Source: Fasciola hepatica (lineage: Eukaryota; Platyhelminthes; Trematoda; Plagiorchiida; Fasciolidae). Taken from it: a stretch of DNA of 64,000 nt. Below, piece by piece: positions 10,556-22,123 of the stretch. The translations under genes were made by a program, and so were the position numbers. The notes beneath the pieces are model-generated. The model saw only the letters and a program-made list of their open reading frames with translations. It did not search any database and was not told the origin of the DNA. How positions within the stretch are numbered: the first letter of the stretch is position 1; every line of letters starts with the position of its first letter. Location of the stretch: positions 2,976,001 to 3,040,000 of the forward strand of contig CANUEZ040000014.1 in the NCBI GenBank assembly GCA_948099385.1, written 5' to 3'.

Positions 10556-12713
10556 TCAGTGGATGTCATCTTGGTGGAAGATCTGACCTGGAGAAACAGA
10601 AGGCTGTACATGAAAAACGGATGAGGCGTGATGGAAATACGGCTGGGAGATCCAAGGCAAATATATGGTGCGCAGGTCTCCTGGCTCGTGACTCAGAGCA
10701 GCAAGTAAGTAACCGAAGCCAACTTTGTACTCTAGCTCCTCCGAAGTGTACGGATAAATGTTGGATACTAGTGTCGGTGCATCAGGGAATTTGTTCAGTT
10801 CCTCTTTGAATCTCGGTAGGTGGCCTATTGCACGGACATTTGGTGGGAGCTTATTCCACATTTGGGGGCTTGGACAGTAGGCTGATTCTCAAGGGCGGCA
10901 CAACGACCGAGTGACTTACGTGTCTTAACGACCACCTGGAGCCTACTGGGTCTCGAACCGTTGCGAAGCAGGACCTGTAGTTAAAGTGTGAGTGGAAAGA
11001 GGACAAGTTGTTCCTCATCCGTCGGAGCCAGAGAGGTTCGAGTTCCAGCAGGTCACAGCTCTGTTTATGTTTGAAACCAGACGAACTGCAAACCATTCGT
11101 TTAGTAAGGTGAGCTGAACATTTTCAGTGGCAATCCTGTCAAACCTGGTGCATGTTAGAGCCAACTGCAGAACTATACCCTAGAAATGGTCTGGCGTTTG
11201 TTGTGTAGACTCCGAGTTTGCCGTCACGCAAGCGGAATGTTTTGTGAAGCAGTATTATTAGTCTGCGAGACCTATAAAATTGAGTGTCTGTTTGCTCCGA
11301 GAAAAGAATAAACAGGAGTAGTAAATGCCAAAGTCAAGTAACGAAGATTTGTTGGGGATCAGATGACCACCCATAATAAGCCCTTCGGGAGGGAAGTGAC
11401 ACTTGTATTTAGGGATGCAGATTTTATCGGTAGGGAGCCTCGTCAGACAACCGGCACACCACAAACTGAGCATCCTCTGATATTTTCGGCATTGTATTAC
11501 CCAATGAATCATGGCCGAAGGTGTACAACAGGTTGACATCGTCAGCAAATGAAAACGGAGTTCCACGGCGAACCACGGTAAATATATCATTTATGTACTT
11601 GAGGGACAACTACGGGCCCGGTGCACCACCTTGGATCACACCGCTGGTTACAGGGCCAGGTAAGAAAAATTTGCCATCAACGTTTGCTACTTGAATGCGC
11701 GAGGACAAGTACGATTCTAGCCAGGCACATAGTGGGTCAGCAATGCCATATGTCTGGACCTTTTGATAACAAGCGAGTATGAGTCACCCGGTCGAAGGCC
11801 TTAGATTTGTCTAAAGAGACTGAGATCTCTACCTTGCCACCATTGGTAGCTATCGTTATAAGGCTCAGAAAGCCAGTCATACAAGTTGCGCAGGATCGAT
11901 GTTTTAGGAAACCGTGCTGATCTTCACTTACAGGTGATTTTTTAGAAGGCAATCTGTTGGTTTAGCATTTGTCAAGTTTTTCATAATCCCAAATATTATT
12001 GGGGTATGATTCACAAGGCGGTAGTTGGCCGGGTCCTCCCGTGTTTCCTTCTCATGAATTGTGATATTAACCGAAGTTTCCCACTGTATGGGGTACTAAC
12101 TAAACCGCATAGACGAAATGAACAAATCTGATGACAGAGTTGGGGCGTCAAGGCTGCCCAATTCAAAGATGGCTGATGGTAGCGAGTCCGATCCGGAGTG
12201 GGAAGACATTTTGATATTTGAAATTAAAGGTTCGATTCCGGAGGTTAGGAATGTTACAGAAGAAGATGGCTCATATGAGGGTACTAGTGAATTGTAGAAA
12301 AAAGATGCTGTGTCACTAGTTAAGGAAGAGAGAAAAACGTGTTAAGCGCTTCCGATATGTCCAGTGGTTTGTCGAGGTACGTGTTATTGAGAGATAGAAG
12401 AGATAGAGGAAGATGTTTTGAGGTTCCTCGATTTCATCAGTTTTGCAAGAATCTCGACTTTCTCGGAATGACGTAAGACCCTGTGTTTCTGTTGTATTAT
12501 TTTGCTTCCGGAGTACAGTTTTATCGTTTCAGGTAAACGATTGCACTGTACAAACAGTGAAAAGTCCCTTGTTTTAAGATAGACGCACTGGAGTCTAATT
12601 AACTTCAAGTTAAGGCGAGACAATTTGCTGCCTTTAGGACGGATTGACAATCCTTGTGAAGTGGTTATTAGATTGATGCATTGTTCTAAGTTGGAGTTGA
12701 GTTGATCTGCCAC
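10556..12713 (-). pseudogene. LINE-A left copy, reverse transcriptase
   Basis: Fragments in several frames carry RT motifs in the right order. These are a linker with KPLDISEAL near 12370; SLDKSKAFDRVTHTRLLS (motif A) at about 11810-11865; SFADDVNLLY (catalytic FADD) at about 11530-11560; and a thumb/C-terminal segment ending in MWNKLPPNVRAIGHLPRF near 10800-10861. Stops and shifts separate these blocks, so no enzyme could be made. The region 3' of the FADD motif has diverged from the right copy, whereas everything upstream is nearly identical. Confidence 0.75.
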
Positions 12714-12763
12714 CGGCTGGGGATTTGCATCCGGAACAAAGGTGTCAGAATCTTGGCTGCGAA

Positions 12764-13992
12764 TCAGAGAAGACAGTATGTTCCAGTTAGTCTTATGATA
12801 TGTCTATGCAAGGGCGTGGGCTTTTTATATTTTGTGGGCGCTGTGAAGCAGCGGTGGACAGTTGCGTGCTCACTCCCGGGTAGGTTATTCTGAACTGTTG
12901 TTATAACCCGGGTTAATCCTGGTGACAAGATTAAGTCAAGAGTGTGGTCGCGTCTGGTTTGGGACGTGACGTGCTGCTTCCATCCTCCAAGGGGAATTGC
13001 ATTCAAAAGTGGTAGTAAGTGGTGTGGTGCTGTGAGTGATGTCCAGCATGTTTCTGGTGCATTAAGGTTGCTCACTATTAATTTGGGGCCTAATGGGAGA
13101 TCTCTAAGCTGAGTGCCTTGATAATTTGCAGGAAGCCGTCAGAATTGGGTCTGAGCGGGCGGTATACGCAATTGACTACCGGTTCTTGGATTTCGACTTG
13201 AACGTTCAACCATACAGATTCGACAATGCCGTTCGGGATAAGATGCTGGAAGCTTATCTTACTAAGAGTTTCCTTTAGATACACTGGACAGCCTCCATCA
13301 TGTTGATATGTTCTGCCTTTGCTGAAGGATTCGTGACCAAGTACCTCAACGTTCCCTACTAGATAGGAATCTGTTAACCAAGATTCCCCCGCCAAAATAA
13401 AGTTGTAACCGTTTGGTAATGCAGCTGATCGTATGTATTGGATTCCGTTCCTGATAGAGAATGCATTGACCAGCAACAATATGAAAATTTGAGTGCCTGC
13501 GGCGTATTCATTGATAACAGTACCTGCGGTCCGTTGAGTGCAGCGTCTAACCTGAAAAGAATCCTCAGCGCAGGGTGCAAGCCCCCTTAAGTTATCATTC
13601 GCAAATTCTGCAGAATGTCTTGGGTCTGCATATGGAATAACAAATGACGGGGTATTGGGTATTTCGCTACTGTACTGCTGGTTGAAACGGTTCGTATGAA
13701 GCATATCTAGGTTATGGGGCCATGTTGAGCTCACGGTACGTGTGGAAAAATATACACTTCTGCTAGAAATTGGATACCCGCTGGTAGAAGGGAGGATATG
13801 CGATGCGCTCCGATGGTTTAGCGGAAGGAGAGGCAGGAGAGATGGGAATGGTGTGAGATTGGGCTGGTAGGAGGGTTTTATTGGTCGGGAGTTAGGTATG
13901 AACGCGGTTCGCTCATCATACCATCTATTTTTACTACGGGTAGGGTCCCATTGTTGTTGTATCATCGCCTTGGAAGTGCTATTTCGATTCAA
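12764..13992 (-). pseudogene. LINE-A left copy, endonuclease with proline/serine-rich N-terminus
   Basis: Residues 1-150 of the 300-codon frame are Pro/Ser/Arg-rich. An AP-endonuclease domain follows: NGYNFILAGESWL (catalytic E), and VNCVYRPLRP. It then shifts frame at about 13085 into SNLNAPETCW, where GDFNAP is expected, followed by DHTLDLILSPG and GSEHATV (SDH expected). The loss of the GDFN aspartate and the SDH change would inactivate the nuclease. It differs from the right copy at only two residues in the 300-codon part. Confidence 0.75.
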
Positions 13993-14126
13993 GTGCTGAG
14001 AGATACGAGGAGGTCACTGATGGGAGAAGTTGATCGGTAACGAATTAAGCCTGGAGTAGGAACTAACATTGCCATTGTTCATGCATCCCGTGTAGCTTGC
14101 CCGCACAAAGACCTAGCGTTAGCAAC

Positions 14127-14360
14127 TCACCTTTCTTTGATCCCCTCTACTGGACGGTCATTTATTGTCTGCGACATGCTAGGCATACGAGTGGCACGCC
14201 TGGGTTTTTCAGTAGTTTCTAAACGGGGGCCTATGGGGATAGATATTAGTGCTGCAGGTTTAATTTCATTGAGAACTTGATGTCCCGGGGAAAGATCGCC
14301 CGGAGCTGGAGAAACAATGCAGAGGCCCTCGTGGGATGAGTCTGTAGGTGCTGTTGACAT
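14127..14360 (-). pseudogene. LINE-A left copy, Pro/Ser-rich ORF1-ORF2 spacer reading frame
   Basis: A 77-codon open frame, identical in protein sequence to the one at 36272-36505, lies between ORF1 and the endonuclease block. It has no motif and is probably the C-terminal tail of ORF1 or the start of ORF2. Confidence 0.4.
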
Positions 14361-14489
14361 ATGTTGTCGTTTTAGCGGAGGTAGCTTTGGGGAGGTGGAG
14401 AGATATTCGTCTAGGTCAACTAACCCTGTGGATCTTCTAGGGGTAGAAGTGTGAGGGGTTTTGTCGATCCTAGTTTAAGAGCGTAGGGA

Positions 14490-15145
14490 AGAGATTGACG
14501 TCTGGATCTTAATAACAGCTTGAGGGGATTTTCTGATCACAGTTATTAGCACTTCTCTTTGCAGAGGCATCCTGTCGACTTGTACATTGACTGCTTCAAA
14601 CTGCGAAGCACTTATGACTATGGGCTGTGTAGTGATGAATTCTCTAGCTATTTTGTCCTCAGGAAACTTGAATAGAAGGGGATAGGCGTGCTCTCGTGAC
14701 CTTTTTCTTAGTCTTCCACAGAAGCATGAAAAGTTAACCGTCCCCGCGGTTTGAATGATAGTAGATTTACCATTATAATGTCTAGACGATCAGGGTTGTT
14801 GAGGACAACTGGAGGTTTTGCATTCTGCAGCCGTTGCAGGATTTCTGATGTTACTGATTCAAGTAACTGACTAGCCGTTGTTATGTTCTGGGGACCAGGG
14901 AGTGCCGTGTGCTCAAAAATGTAGGTTGGTGGTGTTAGTTTTGATAATAGTCTATCAAATGATGTCATCTGGGTGGACATGTCCGTCAAGTTACTTTCTA
15001 TGACACTGGCCTTCCTGGTGGACTCCCCAAATATTTCTATCATATTGGGGTTTCTTTGTGCTCAGTTCGTTCGGGTTTCTGGTTAACTGTAGAGCGAGAA
15101 GCCACTGATTGAGAACATTTGCTTGTTGACCTTGTCATTTCATTC
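14490..15145 (-). pseudogene. LINE-A left copy, ORF1
   Basis: After a short Met-started stretch and stop near 15050, a 111-codon frame (15043-14708) ends in EILQRLQNAKPPVVLNNPDRL. A shifted frame continues with LLFKFPEDKIAREFITTQPIV and MPLQREVLITVI. The same two blocks occur in LINE-2 ORF1 (EIYKRIANAKSALVFNFPDRL; FADEIAAREFVNSRQIIV; TPLQREVFQSL). That pairing identifies this as ORF1 and gives a family signature for it. The role is probably RNA binding. The frame is disrupted by at least one stop and one shift. Confidence 0.6.
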
Positions 15146-15284
15146 TACAACAAATTAGTGTTAGGCTATATGGTTTAAGATGAGGACTAACGGGTAGACA
15201 ACCGAAGTGCGGGTAATTACAGCTACTGCTGTTGTTTTCTGTAGCTAACTCAGGGTAGCTCACACGAATTATGAGGGGACTAGT

Positions 15285-16034
15285 TGTTAGGGTAATAGGT
15301 AAATGTCTTGAATATGGCAATGGTGGCAAGTTTCCCTGAGGTTGCTGGTAAAATTCCTAGAATAACTAATGTGTGGAATTAGCGAAATCTTTAAAAATCT
15401 CGCCGTGGCGTAGTACAGTGGCACTGAATGGCACAGGTTGCTGATCCTAAAATTGAACTCATCTCTTTATGGACTGCTCTTCCTCCCACATCCACCAGTG
15501 TTCCCAAGTGCACTTTCACAAAATAGGTCTCATATCTTCCTGTTTCGAAACTCATCGCGTTTGTTAAATTCCGGTAAATCCGTTACTCAGTGCTTGCATC
15601 ATCATCATGGACTGTTAGCCTCTTCGTGTGCATCGATTTTCCCGAGTATACTTCTTTGCAACTTTCTATTCTTTCTTCTTCCTCTTGTTCAGAAACTAAT
15701 TTGCTCGCAGGACACCAGCAAACCGCAGTTTTCCTTGGCTTGCATCATTCTCGTTCATATTGCGTCTTTGGCACTGTGTTGACGATTCTGTCGACATCCT
15801 CACGCCGAACCACGGCCCGGCTTGGATTTGAAACTGGTTCGGAATGACCGCGCAAACCGTTATGAGAGTGGTCCATTCAAACCCTTGCTGGCTGTTTTTC
15901 TGTCGTCGATACCCTTGACGTTATTTCTTGAAATTTGTGAATAGTTCATCCTGTCGAGCAACGTATTACACTATGATCATGCGCTTGAGCTTGCGTCTTG
16001 ACCATGGCCGAGAAATATACCGTTACTACTAATA
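15285..16034 (+). other. Unassigned DNA between LINE-A and repeat B
   Basis: No motif-bearing ORF, no RNA gene and no match to other parts of the window was seen. A weak tRNA A-box-like stretch near 15410 has no B box at the right distance. Confidence 0.4.
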
Positions 16035-17030
16035 TTATCTAAATATTGGTGATCTAACATTGGATATCTAATTGATGTGGGAGCCTATGATGAAAGTGCG
16101 AATGAGTCGGATCTGATACCAAGATTTACCTTTTTGCATGGGCAACTGCTGTGCCACATGGAAAGTCGCACGAAGGTAAAAAACTTTACCAGGGATGCAG
16201 TGTATGTACGCAGAACGGAGACTTTCAAAGAGGAGCCGTCGAAGAAATAGTCTACTGGGGACCGAAGCTGCTGGCGCGACCAAGCAAATATGCAGAGATG
16301 AGGAGGAAGGGAAAAGATAGCCGTACCGCTGTCACGTGACTTGGAGAAGTCCAGACTCGAATGAACAGCAAAATTTAGGAGAGTTCAAGGATAAAAGTTT
16401 CCGTATACGAGATGAGAGAATAAATAATCAGGTACTGATTGACTATAGGTGGCCGGCATCTTGCTCCGTGAAGATCTTGGTTGCAGTTGATGGCAGGCAG
16501 TGAATGGTGAGGGTAGTAGGCAAAAAGGGGCTGGGTTGGCGGAACGGGTGAGTAGGTTGGGAACTTAACGGCGAGGGCTGGATTCCGGCACCGCAACGCA
16601 GAGCGAATTGAACTGCTCGTGTGGAGTACGGGCAGTAGATGTTGAGAGGGTGTGGGGTGATGATTGGTGTTAGAAGTCAACTCCACGGTCCGATGAGACT
16701 ATCATGATGGATTGTCACTCTGATTACAGGATTATGATCACCGGTCAGCTATGTAAGATACCCCATGTGGCGTCTGCAGACGTGAGTATAGGTTTAAACC
16801 ACGGCCCATCGGACTGATCAAATCTTTTATTCTGTACCGTAATCCGGGAGTAACGTCGAGTTGGCAGATGGCTATCCAGGTAACCAGTAAGACCTGGAAG
16901 AGATCAGGAATGCGGAAGTCTGGAGAGTGTTCCAGCAGTAGGTTATGGTTATATTTTTAATAGAGACCAGGCAATGATGGTTTTTTTACCCGACGGCCAG
17001 TGAGTCGATTTGTGGGGATCAGCGGGCGGA
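16035..17030 (-). repeat. Repeat B, left copy
   Basis: This 1.0-kb segment is about 97-98% identical to 42600-43595 in the opposite orientation. Its longest frame (16686-16375, 103 codons) is Pro-rich and ends near a sequence resembling the linker before a LINE endonuclease, but there is no catalytic motif. The ends are fairly abrupt: CAGTCTCCGCCCG on one side and CTCCCACATCAA on the other. Its nature is unknown. It could be a fragment of another LINE or a dispersed non-coding repeat. Confidence 0.7.
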
Positions 17031-17289
17031 GACTGTGACCGTTTTGTAGGGTAGTTGGGGGATAATTAAGATATAGGTAGATGATAAGCGCAGGCCTAGC
17101 CAGAGCAGAAAATGTATTAGTTAGTAGGTGGTAGAAGAGAGTAGGGGCCAATCAGACTAAGAAGAACAAAAACAATCAAAGAGGTTGGAGTTGGAAGGAG
17201 GAATGAGAAAAAAAGAGGATAGCAGTCTGGCAATGGCACCAGCTGTTGTGGAGGGAGGCAGAATAAGTGAAAAGAAAAGAACATACTAT
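17031..17289 (+). other. Unassigned DNA next to repeat B
   Basis: AT/GA-rich sequence without a recognisable ORF. A 64-codon minus-strand frame (17151-16957) crosses into repeat B and has no motif. Confidence 0.35.
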
Positions 17290-18350
17290 GATTTAAGCTG
17301 AGGCCTTCTCATGTGGATGCAAACGTGCTAGTTTTCCATGGGGGTCATGAGAAATCAGAAGTGCATGGATCCGGGTAAAATGAGGTCCTAACAAGCCCCA
17401 TGCATATGAGGAGACCAGCGAGTGTTGGTTACTGAAGAAAGGTAATCCACTTGGTGAGGTTCGAGTTTGCGGGAAAAGTGCAGAAAATTGACGATGAAAC
17501 TGCTGAGCCATACCCTTGGACAGGAGAATTAAGCAAAGTTGAGCACTTATCAAAAAAGGGCAAATCATTTTGTCAAGGTAGCCAGTGTCAGCAAGCATTT
17601 CGCTCGTGTAATTGAGCCAGAATCGCAGCAGGTAATCCATCGCTGACTACGGACCTCATTAGTAATGCGTGGGCTCGAATAGAACAGAAAAATTGAATTG
17701 GTTGATGGTAAATCGCAAAAGTGCAATGATTACGTTCCTCATTCAGAGAGTCAAAGCAGGCGGGGTTCAGATCATAGCTGTGAACCGTAGTAGTATCAAA
17801 CCGGGGTGAAGCCAAAGCTCAGGCCGCGTGATATAGCTATTCCTACAGTGTACTGACCACCGCATTAGACATCAGCAAGCTGGTTGAGGGTTTCGCAGGG
17901 AACCCTAAAAGTTGAAACTGATACGATGATTCGATTTACAACAACAACATGGAAGATTACGAGGTTCAGTTTCATGCTCCTAAGCTATGGCGGATCAAAT
18001 TTCAGACTTTCACAGCGTTGGCTTTAACTGGGTTGAGTAGAAAAGCCAATTATCCCTTTATCATTAGCCGTTGAAGTTTTTCAATAGCTACTCTAACCCA
18101 ATGGCGGATGTTAGAGTTGATTATGGGACAGTATTCAGAAGGAGGCCCAAAGTGAGTCTTAAGGGCATTGAAGTTGCTTCCCAGAAGGCAGAATTTTCTA
18201 TGAAACCGGCCTTTAGGCCTTATAGCCTTAGCAATATGAGTGGTATTATGTTCAGAGAAAGCAAGATTGGCTGAATACTGCAAAACTAAGTCTTCTGCTA
18301 ATGGGCTGATGGAAGTAAGGTAAACGTCAATACTAAATATAACTAGGGGG
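17290..18350 (-). mobile_element. LINE-D, piece 1 (RT thumb and 3' UTR)
   Basis: A minus-strand frame at 18283-18050 carries the LINE RT C-terminal segment: TTHIAKAIRP, then PSEYCPIINSNIRHWVRVAIEKLQRLMIKG. It aligns with the LINE-2 block PHLEYCPITFSEMSKSNRIRLENVQRTFTKN. The rest (17290-18049) has two longer frames without motifs and is read as degraded C-terminus and 3' UTR. The left limit is approximate. BEL-2 separates this piece from the RT palm at 22481-23522. Confidence 0.65.
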
Positions 18351-18707
18351 TGTAAAGATCAAATACTAAAAATCCTTCTGGATGTTCCACGTGCCCTGTG
18401 AATTTGACTGTATTCAACATAACCTCGAAAAGCTAGCTCATATACCACACTCTTCACGTTTGTTTATCCATGTGAGACATTTGAATTTGGCCTTGAACCG
18501 TTTCTGGCCGTCGTGCTTGAGCCACGGGGCTTTGAACCTTCGGGTTTTACTGTGAAGTCTATTTGCTCGCATACTTGAGGTTTGTACATATTCGTACCCT
18601 TTACGAGTGTCAATTTAGTACCGTAAATCTACGAATTAATGTTGTTCTTGTTTTGTGATTCGTTTGAACTGGCAACGCGTTGCTCGATTTTCGAGAATTG
18701 ACTTACA
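18351..18707 (+). repeat. BEL-2 5' LTR
   Basis: It begins TGTAAAG and ends CTTACA. It differs from the 3' LTR at about six positions in 357, four of them in the first 25 bases. Confidence 0.9.
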
Positions 18708-18748
18708 GTACTCAAGTGGAACCTGGACAAGAAAGCTCATCGAAAACG

Positions 18749-20167
18749 CCCAGACGAGGAGGCAAGGTCCTTTTGAGAGAACAGGAATTAACTCGGCAAG
18801 TCTCTGGGAATGGTTAGGGTGTTACGGATTCTCTGGATAGTGCTAAGTATTCTAAATCTCTCAGTGCCAGGTCATATATTTCTAATCGCGATGAGTTTGT
18901 TGGTATTAGTACTTGTAGAATAAGAGTGATGGAATTGGAGAACGAGCTGCAGCTAGCCTGGAAGCAAGCAGGGCCTCTGAAACAAGGAGCCGGCCTCAGC
19001 GAGCCAGCAAAAAGTCCATGTAGGTAAAGGCGTCAGCATCAAAACGGCACTGGGATGGACGCACAAAAACCCTTGAGACCGCCTGAAACTACCGAGGTCT
19101 TTGCTTTCGACCTGCCGAGAGTGGAACTAACCAATTTCGACGGGCACCCCGAGCAATACTGCATATGCTTCAAACAATTCGAAAATTTTGTTGAGTGCAA
19201 AGTTGCAGATCCTGGTCAAAGGTCTTTCTATTTATTGCATTACTTTCGTGGGAGGGCCAAAAGTGCTATCGAAGGATGCTCGATGCTTGATCCACCAGTG
19301 GGGTACACAAGGGCACGCAGAATCCTGAAAGATCTGTCCGGACAACCATTCAAGGTGGCTAGAAGCCTGATTGATGGGGCTTTTTTGGGGGCAAAAAGGA
19401 CTGAGGGCAAGGCTGAATTACTGTCAAATTTGGTTATAAAAATGCAGAATTGCAGTATAGCTCTGGAGCACTTAGGATACCAGCCTGATCTGAATGCTTT
19501 GCACACACAGGAATGCATTGTCCGGTGTCTACCTATTGATTTGCGGAGCCGATGGGCAGAGAAAGCTGAAAAAATAAATATGCTTGAGTGGGAATCTATG
19601 TTTAACGATTTGACGGAGCTCATAGGTCATCAACCCCGTATCGCCAACAGCCGATTTGGACAAGTCGTACGCGAAAGTTGCAGGCTGGCGCGAACGGAAC
19701 CAATATCTGCTCAAATTTTAGGGAGGGACTGTAAACGAATGCAATCTTTGGCTAACATGCACCTGATAATTCGAGAACCCGCGAGATCAGCTGAATGCAA
19801 GCCATGCAACTCGCTGCATCGGTTACCAGATTGTCCGACCTTTCATGGGATGAGTGTACCCGATCGGTGGTGCGCAGTAAAAAGGATTGGCTCATGCTTT
19901 ATGTGTTTGAACAACTCTCATCGAGCCTCTGAATGCAGCTTAAGAGTGAAATGCAACCAAGACGGATGCTTGGGTAATCATTACTCGTTACTACATGGCC
20001 CTCTCAACAATAGGCCTATTCAGCCGGATGAACCCAGAACTGTCTCTTCAACGGGACATGATGATTTAAAACCGGCAAGATTAGGCATCGTACCTGTCGG
20101 CATCGTGACACCTAATGGATTGAGGAGGGTCAATGCTTTTTTGGACAGGGGTCGGATGCCTCGCTGA
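18749..20167 (+). pseudogene. BEL-2 gag with stops near the N-terminus
   Basis: One frame runs from PRRGGKV (18749) to 20167, with in-frame stops at 18815-18817 and 19025-19027. From Met 19055, 370 codons are open. Conserved Gag blocks include DLPRVELTNFDG, DPGQRSFYLLHYFRGRA, GQPFKVARSLIDG and VIKMQNCSIALEHLGY, about 70% like BEL-1 in the best block. Cys/His knuckles follow: CKPCNSLHRLPDCPTFH and CFMCLNNSHRASECSL, which bind nucleic acid in such Gag proteins. The frame ends because one base is missing in the protease active-site motif (LD-GSDASL) at about 20147-20151. A 370-aa Gag starting at 19055 could still be made. Confidence 0.85.
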
Positions 20168-20742
20168 TTACTCGCGAGCTTGTAGAAAGCTGTGAACTAG
20201 TCGGCGAGCCTACCTCGCTCACTATCAACTCGATTGCAGGAGGTCATGTTAACAATTCTGAGGAGCTGACCTTGCAGTTAACATATTTATCTGATGAGGG
20301 GACCATAGAAATTCCGGAAGCCTTTGCAATAGACAGCTTTCCAATGAGGCCAGTCGACTCTACTAGATCGATCGCCAAGAGACGGTCTCACCTCCAAAAA
20401 ATGGCGTTCGAAGAAGTGTCTAGCCCCCTCGTCGACATACTAATTGGATGCAATGTACCAGAGACACATTGGGTGCTTGAACAGAGCATAAGCAGTCGAA
20501 AAGAACCACTTGCTACGCAAACGATACTAGGCTGGACACTTCTCGGACCCCTGACGAACGAACTTCAACAATCGGCATCAATAAATTGCTTAACTGTTGC
20601 CGACAAAAGTGCCTCTATAGAACACAATCAACTTGTCGATGTCGAGTCCAACGGTCCATCTCAGGAAAGCAAAGTTCACTCAAAAGAAGATCAGTCGGTG
20701 CTTTCGACGGTGAACTCAAAGTCGGGAGGTTGCGATGGGTGA
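20148..20742 (+). pseudogene. BEL-2 aspartic protease region (frameshifted)
   Basis: Downstream of the one-base loss, the next frame reads GSDASLITRELVE, then PEAFAIDSFPMRPVD, DILIGCNVPETHWVLEQ and ATQTILGWTLLGPL. Each corresponds in order to the BEL-1 protease block (DSGSD, EAFTLADLPMRA, LLIGCDVPEAHWVLDQ, ALGWMLYGPV). This retropepsin-like domain would cleave the polyprotein. Here the catalytic DSG is destroyed by the frameshift. The frame ends at 20742 soon after a block like SQEDHFALQTV. Confidence 0.8.
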
Positions 20743-21383
20743 CACGAAGTTGCTTTATCCAAGAGACCACGGTCAAGTCATCTATCAAGAAATGGGAAAG
20801 TTGCTCGGAGGCCTATGAAATATCTCAAAAAAGGACATTTTTGAGAAGCCCTGCTGGAAGTTGGACACCAGCAGGTCATGAAAAGCAGCTTGGAATTTGC
20901 CGACCCAGAGACAGTGTAAGGTACCTGGGTGGAACTGCATGGCCGGCGGCGAAAAAAGCACCCTTTGCCAAAACAAAAATTGCTGAGCTCAAGTCAGTAT
21001 CCCTAAACGAACCCAAAGTGACTGCACTGGTACTGGGTTTTAAGGTTGCACCAATACCAAAAGAGAACTGCACCACCGTCAAACTGAGCTCTGCATATTG
21101 GACAGATCCTACAGTAGTGTTACATTGCAGGAAACGGAAGAAACGAAGAGCGTGTTCGGAACATCAGAGAGTTAATGCACTCATAGCAGGAATCAGTGAG
21201 AAAAATGTTGAAGATTCGAGCCTGAAGCCACATACAAAGGACAAAGTAGCTTGCAGATCGTCTAGCTCCGAGTTAATCAGCATTTTATTCCATTTTATGC
21301 TCTACAACTATTCAACTGTACCCAGTTTTCCTGAAAAGTTGCAAAATGTACTTAGTTCCAGTTTCCATCCAGCATGCACATAG
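20743..21383 (+). pseudogene. BEL-2 RNase H-like remnant after deletion of RT
   Basis: The frame 20586-21383 picks up with PFAKTKIAELKSVSLNEPKVTALVLGFKV and AYWTDPTVVLH, equivalent to the BEL-1 segment LFAKARVAPLKSVS...LAVKV and FWTDSTIVLYY. Between the protease end and this block BEL-1 has several hundred residues, including the whole RT, whereas BEL-2 has under 70. The deletion junction is near 20760-20930. No integrase motif is seen further on. It cannot encode RT or integrase. Confidence 0.75.
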
Positions 21384-22123
21384 GCGAGAAGGATAAATTC
21401 AGCAATATTTCTCTTGAACAGTTCAAATTAGGCTTATTAGCTGTAAGCACATTGTGAAACTATTCTTGCCTTTGGAGGGGAACACTTATTTACATTTCAT
21501 ACAATATTGTTCGTCACATATTTTGTACACAGAAACATTTTGAAATACTCTGATAGATGCCAGTATTCGGTCAATTTCCGTGCTCATGTGTGTTTCAATA
21601 CTGTCCGTTTTACACATGTTTTCGAAACTTATTCGTAAGCAGAAACCGGTTTTCATTTCTTTCGGAAAATTTGGCGTGGAAATTTCACGTAATTCCACTG
21701 GTTCGTGACCTTCCAACTTTACGCGATATCTCATTAAGCATTGCACCTACTTTCAACTTCTGCGCTCGTGCCTGTAAACAGAAGTGGTCTGACGATTGCT
21801 GCAATGGTTTACTGCTTGGGATACGTAGACTGAGCTCGTGTGGCGAAATGTTTTACTCTGTAAAGCCTTTACCTTCATCGTGCTTCTGTATGCGTCGGTC
21901 TCCTGATGAATATGCTAATCTCAAATTGTGCAGCAGGATATCGAAATGATTCCTCTTGGATTGTGCGAATGATTACAACGGTGGAAACCTGTTTTCCTCG
22001 CAGCTAACACAGGAAGTTTGTGACCAGAGGCGCTGAAAATAAGTTACAGGTAGGTGGGGTGAGAATCATGATCCCATCGTGAACCTTAGACCACCATTTT
22101 TGCGGAAGGATTTTGGGCGGCGG
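21384..22123 (+). other. BEL-2 interior without recognised coding content
   Basis: The 740 bases before the 3' LTR contain a 130-codon frame (21557-21949), rich in Cys, Phe and Ser, with no retroviral motif. Integrase would normally be here and is absent. A polypurine tract ends the segment. Confidence 0.55.

Larger units (their letters stand above)
9362..15284 (-). mobile_element. LINE-A, left copy (minus strand)
   Basis: On the minus strand, a 5' leader from 15284 is followed by ORF1 (about 15145-14490), a spacer, endonuclease (13992-12764), RT (12713-10556) and a long 3' UTR ending at the ATT microsatellite. The segment 11494-15284 is nearly identical, inverted, to 35348-39137. Beyond 11494 the two copies are only about 70% alike. 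All ORFs are broken. The RT thumb resembles those of LINE-D and LINE-2, so the three belong to one LINE group. Confidence 0.8.
11494..15284 (-). repeat. 3.79-kb near-identical inverted repeat, left arm
   Basis: Its partner is 35348-39137 in opposite orientation. By eye I count roughly 15-20 differences, including a one-base length change in an A-run. Identity starts abruptly at ACTAGTCCCC (the LINE-A 5' end) and stops abruptly after GGGTAATAC, inside the RT, eight codons or so past FADD. Confidence 0.85.

Noticed and set aside
12226..12250. Perfect tRNA B-box-like GGTTCGATTCC
   Set aside because: It lies in the decayed LINE-A linker coding sequence, lacks an A box and acceptor stem, and is explained by the minus-strand reading frame.
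15400..15440. A-box-like GGCGTAGTACAGTGG
   Set aside because: No matching B box or acceptor stem at tRNA spacing.
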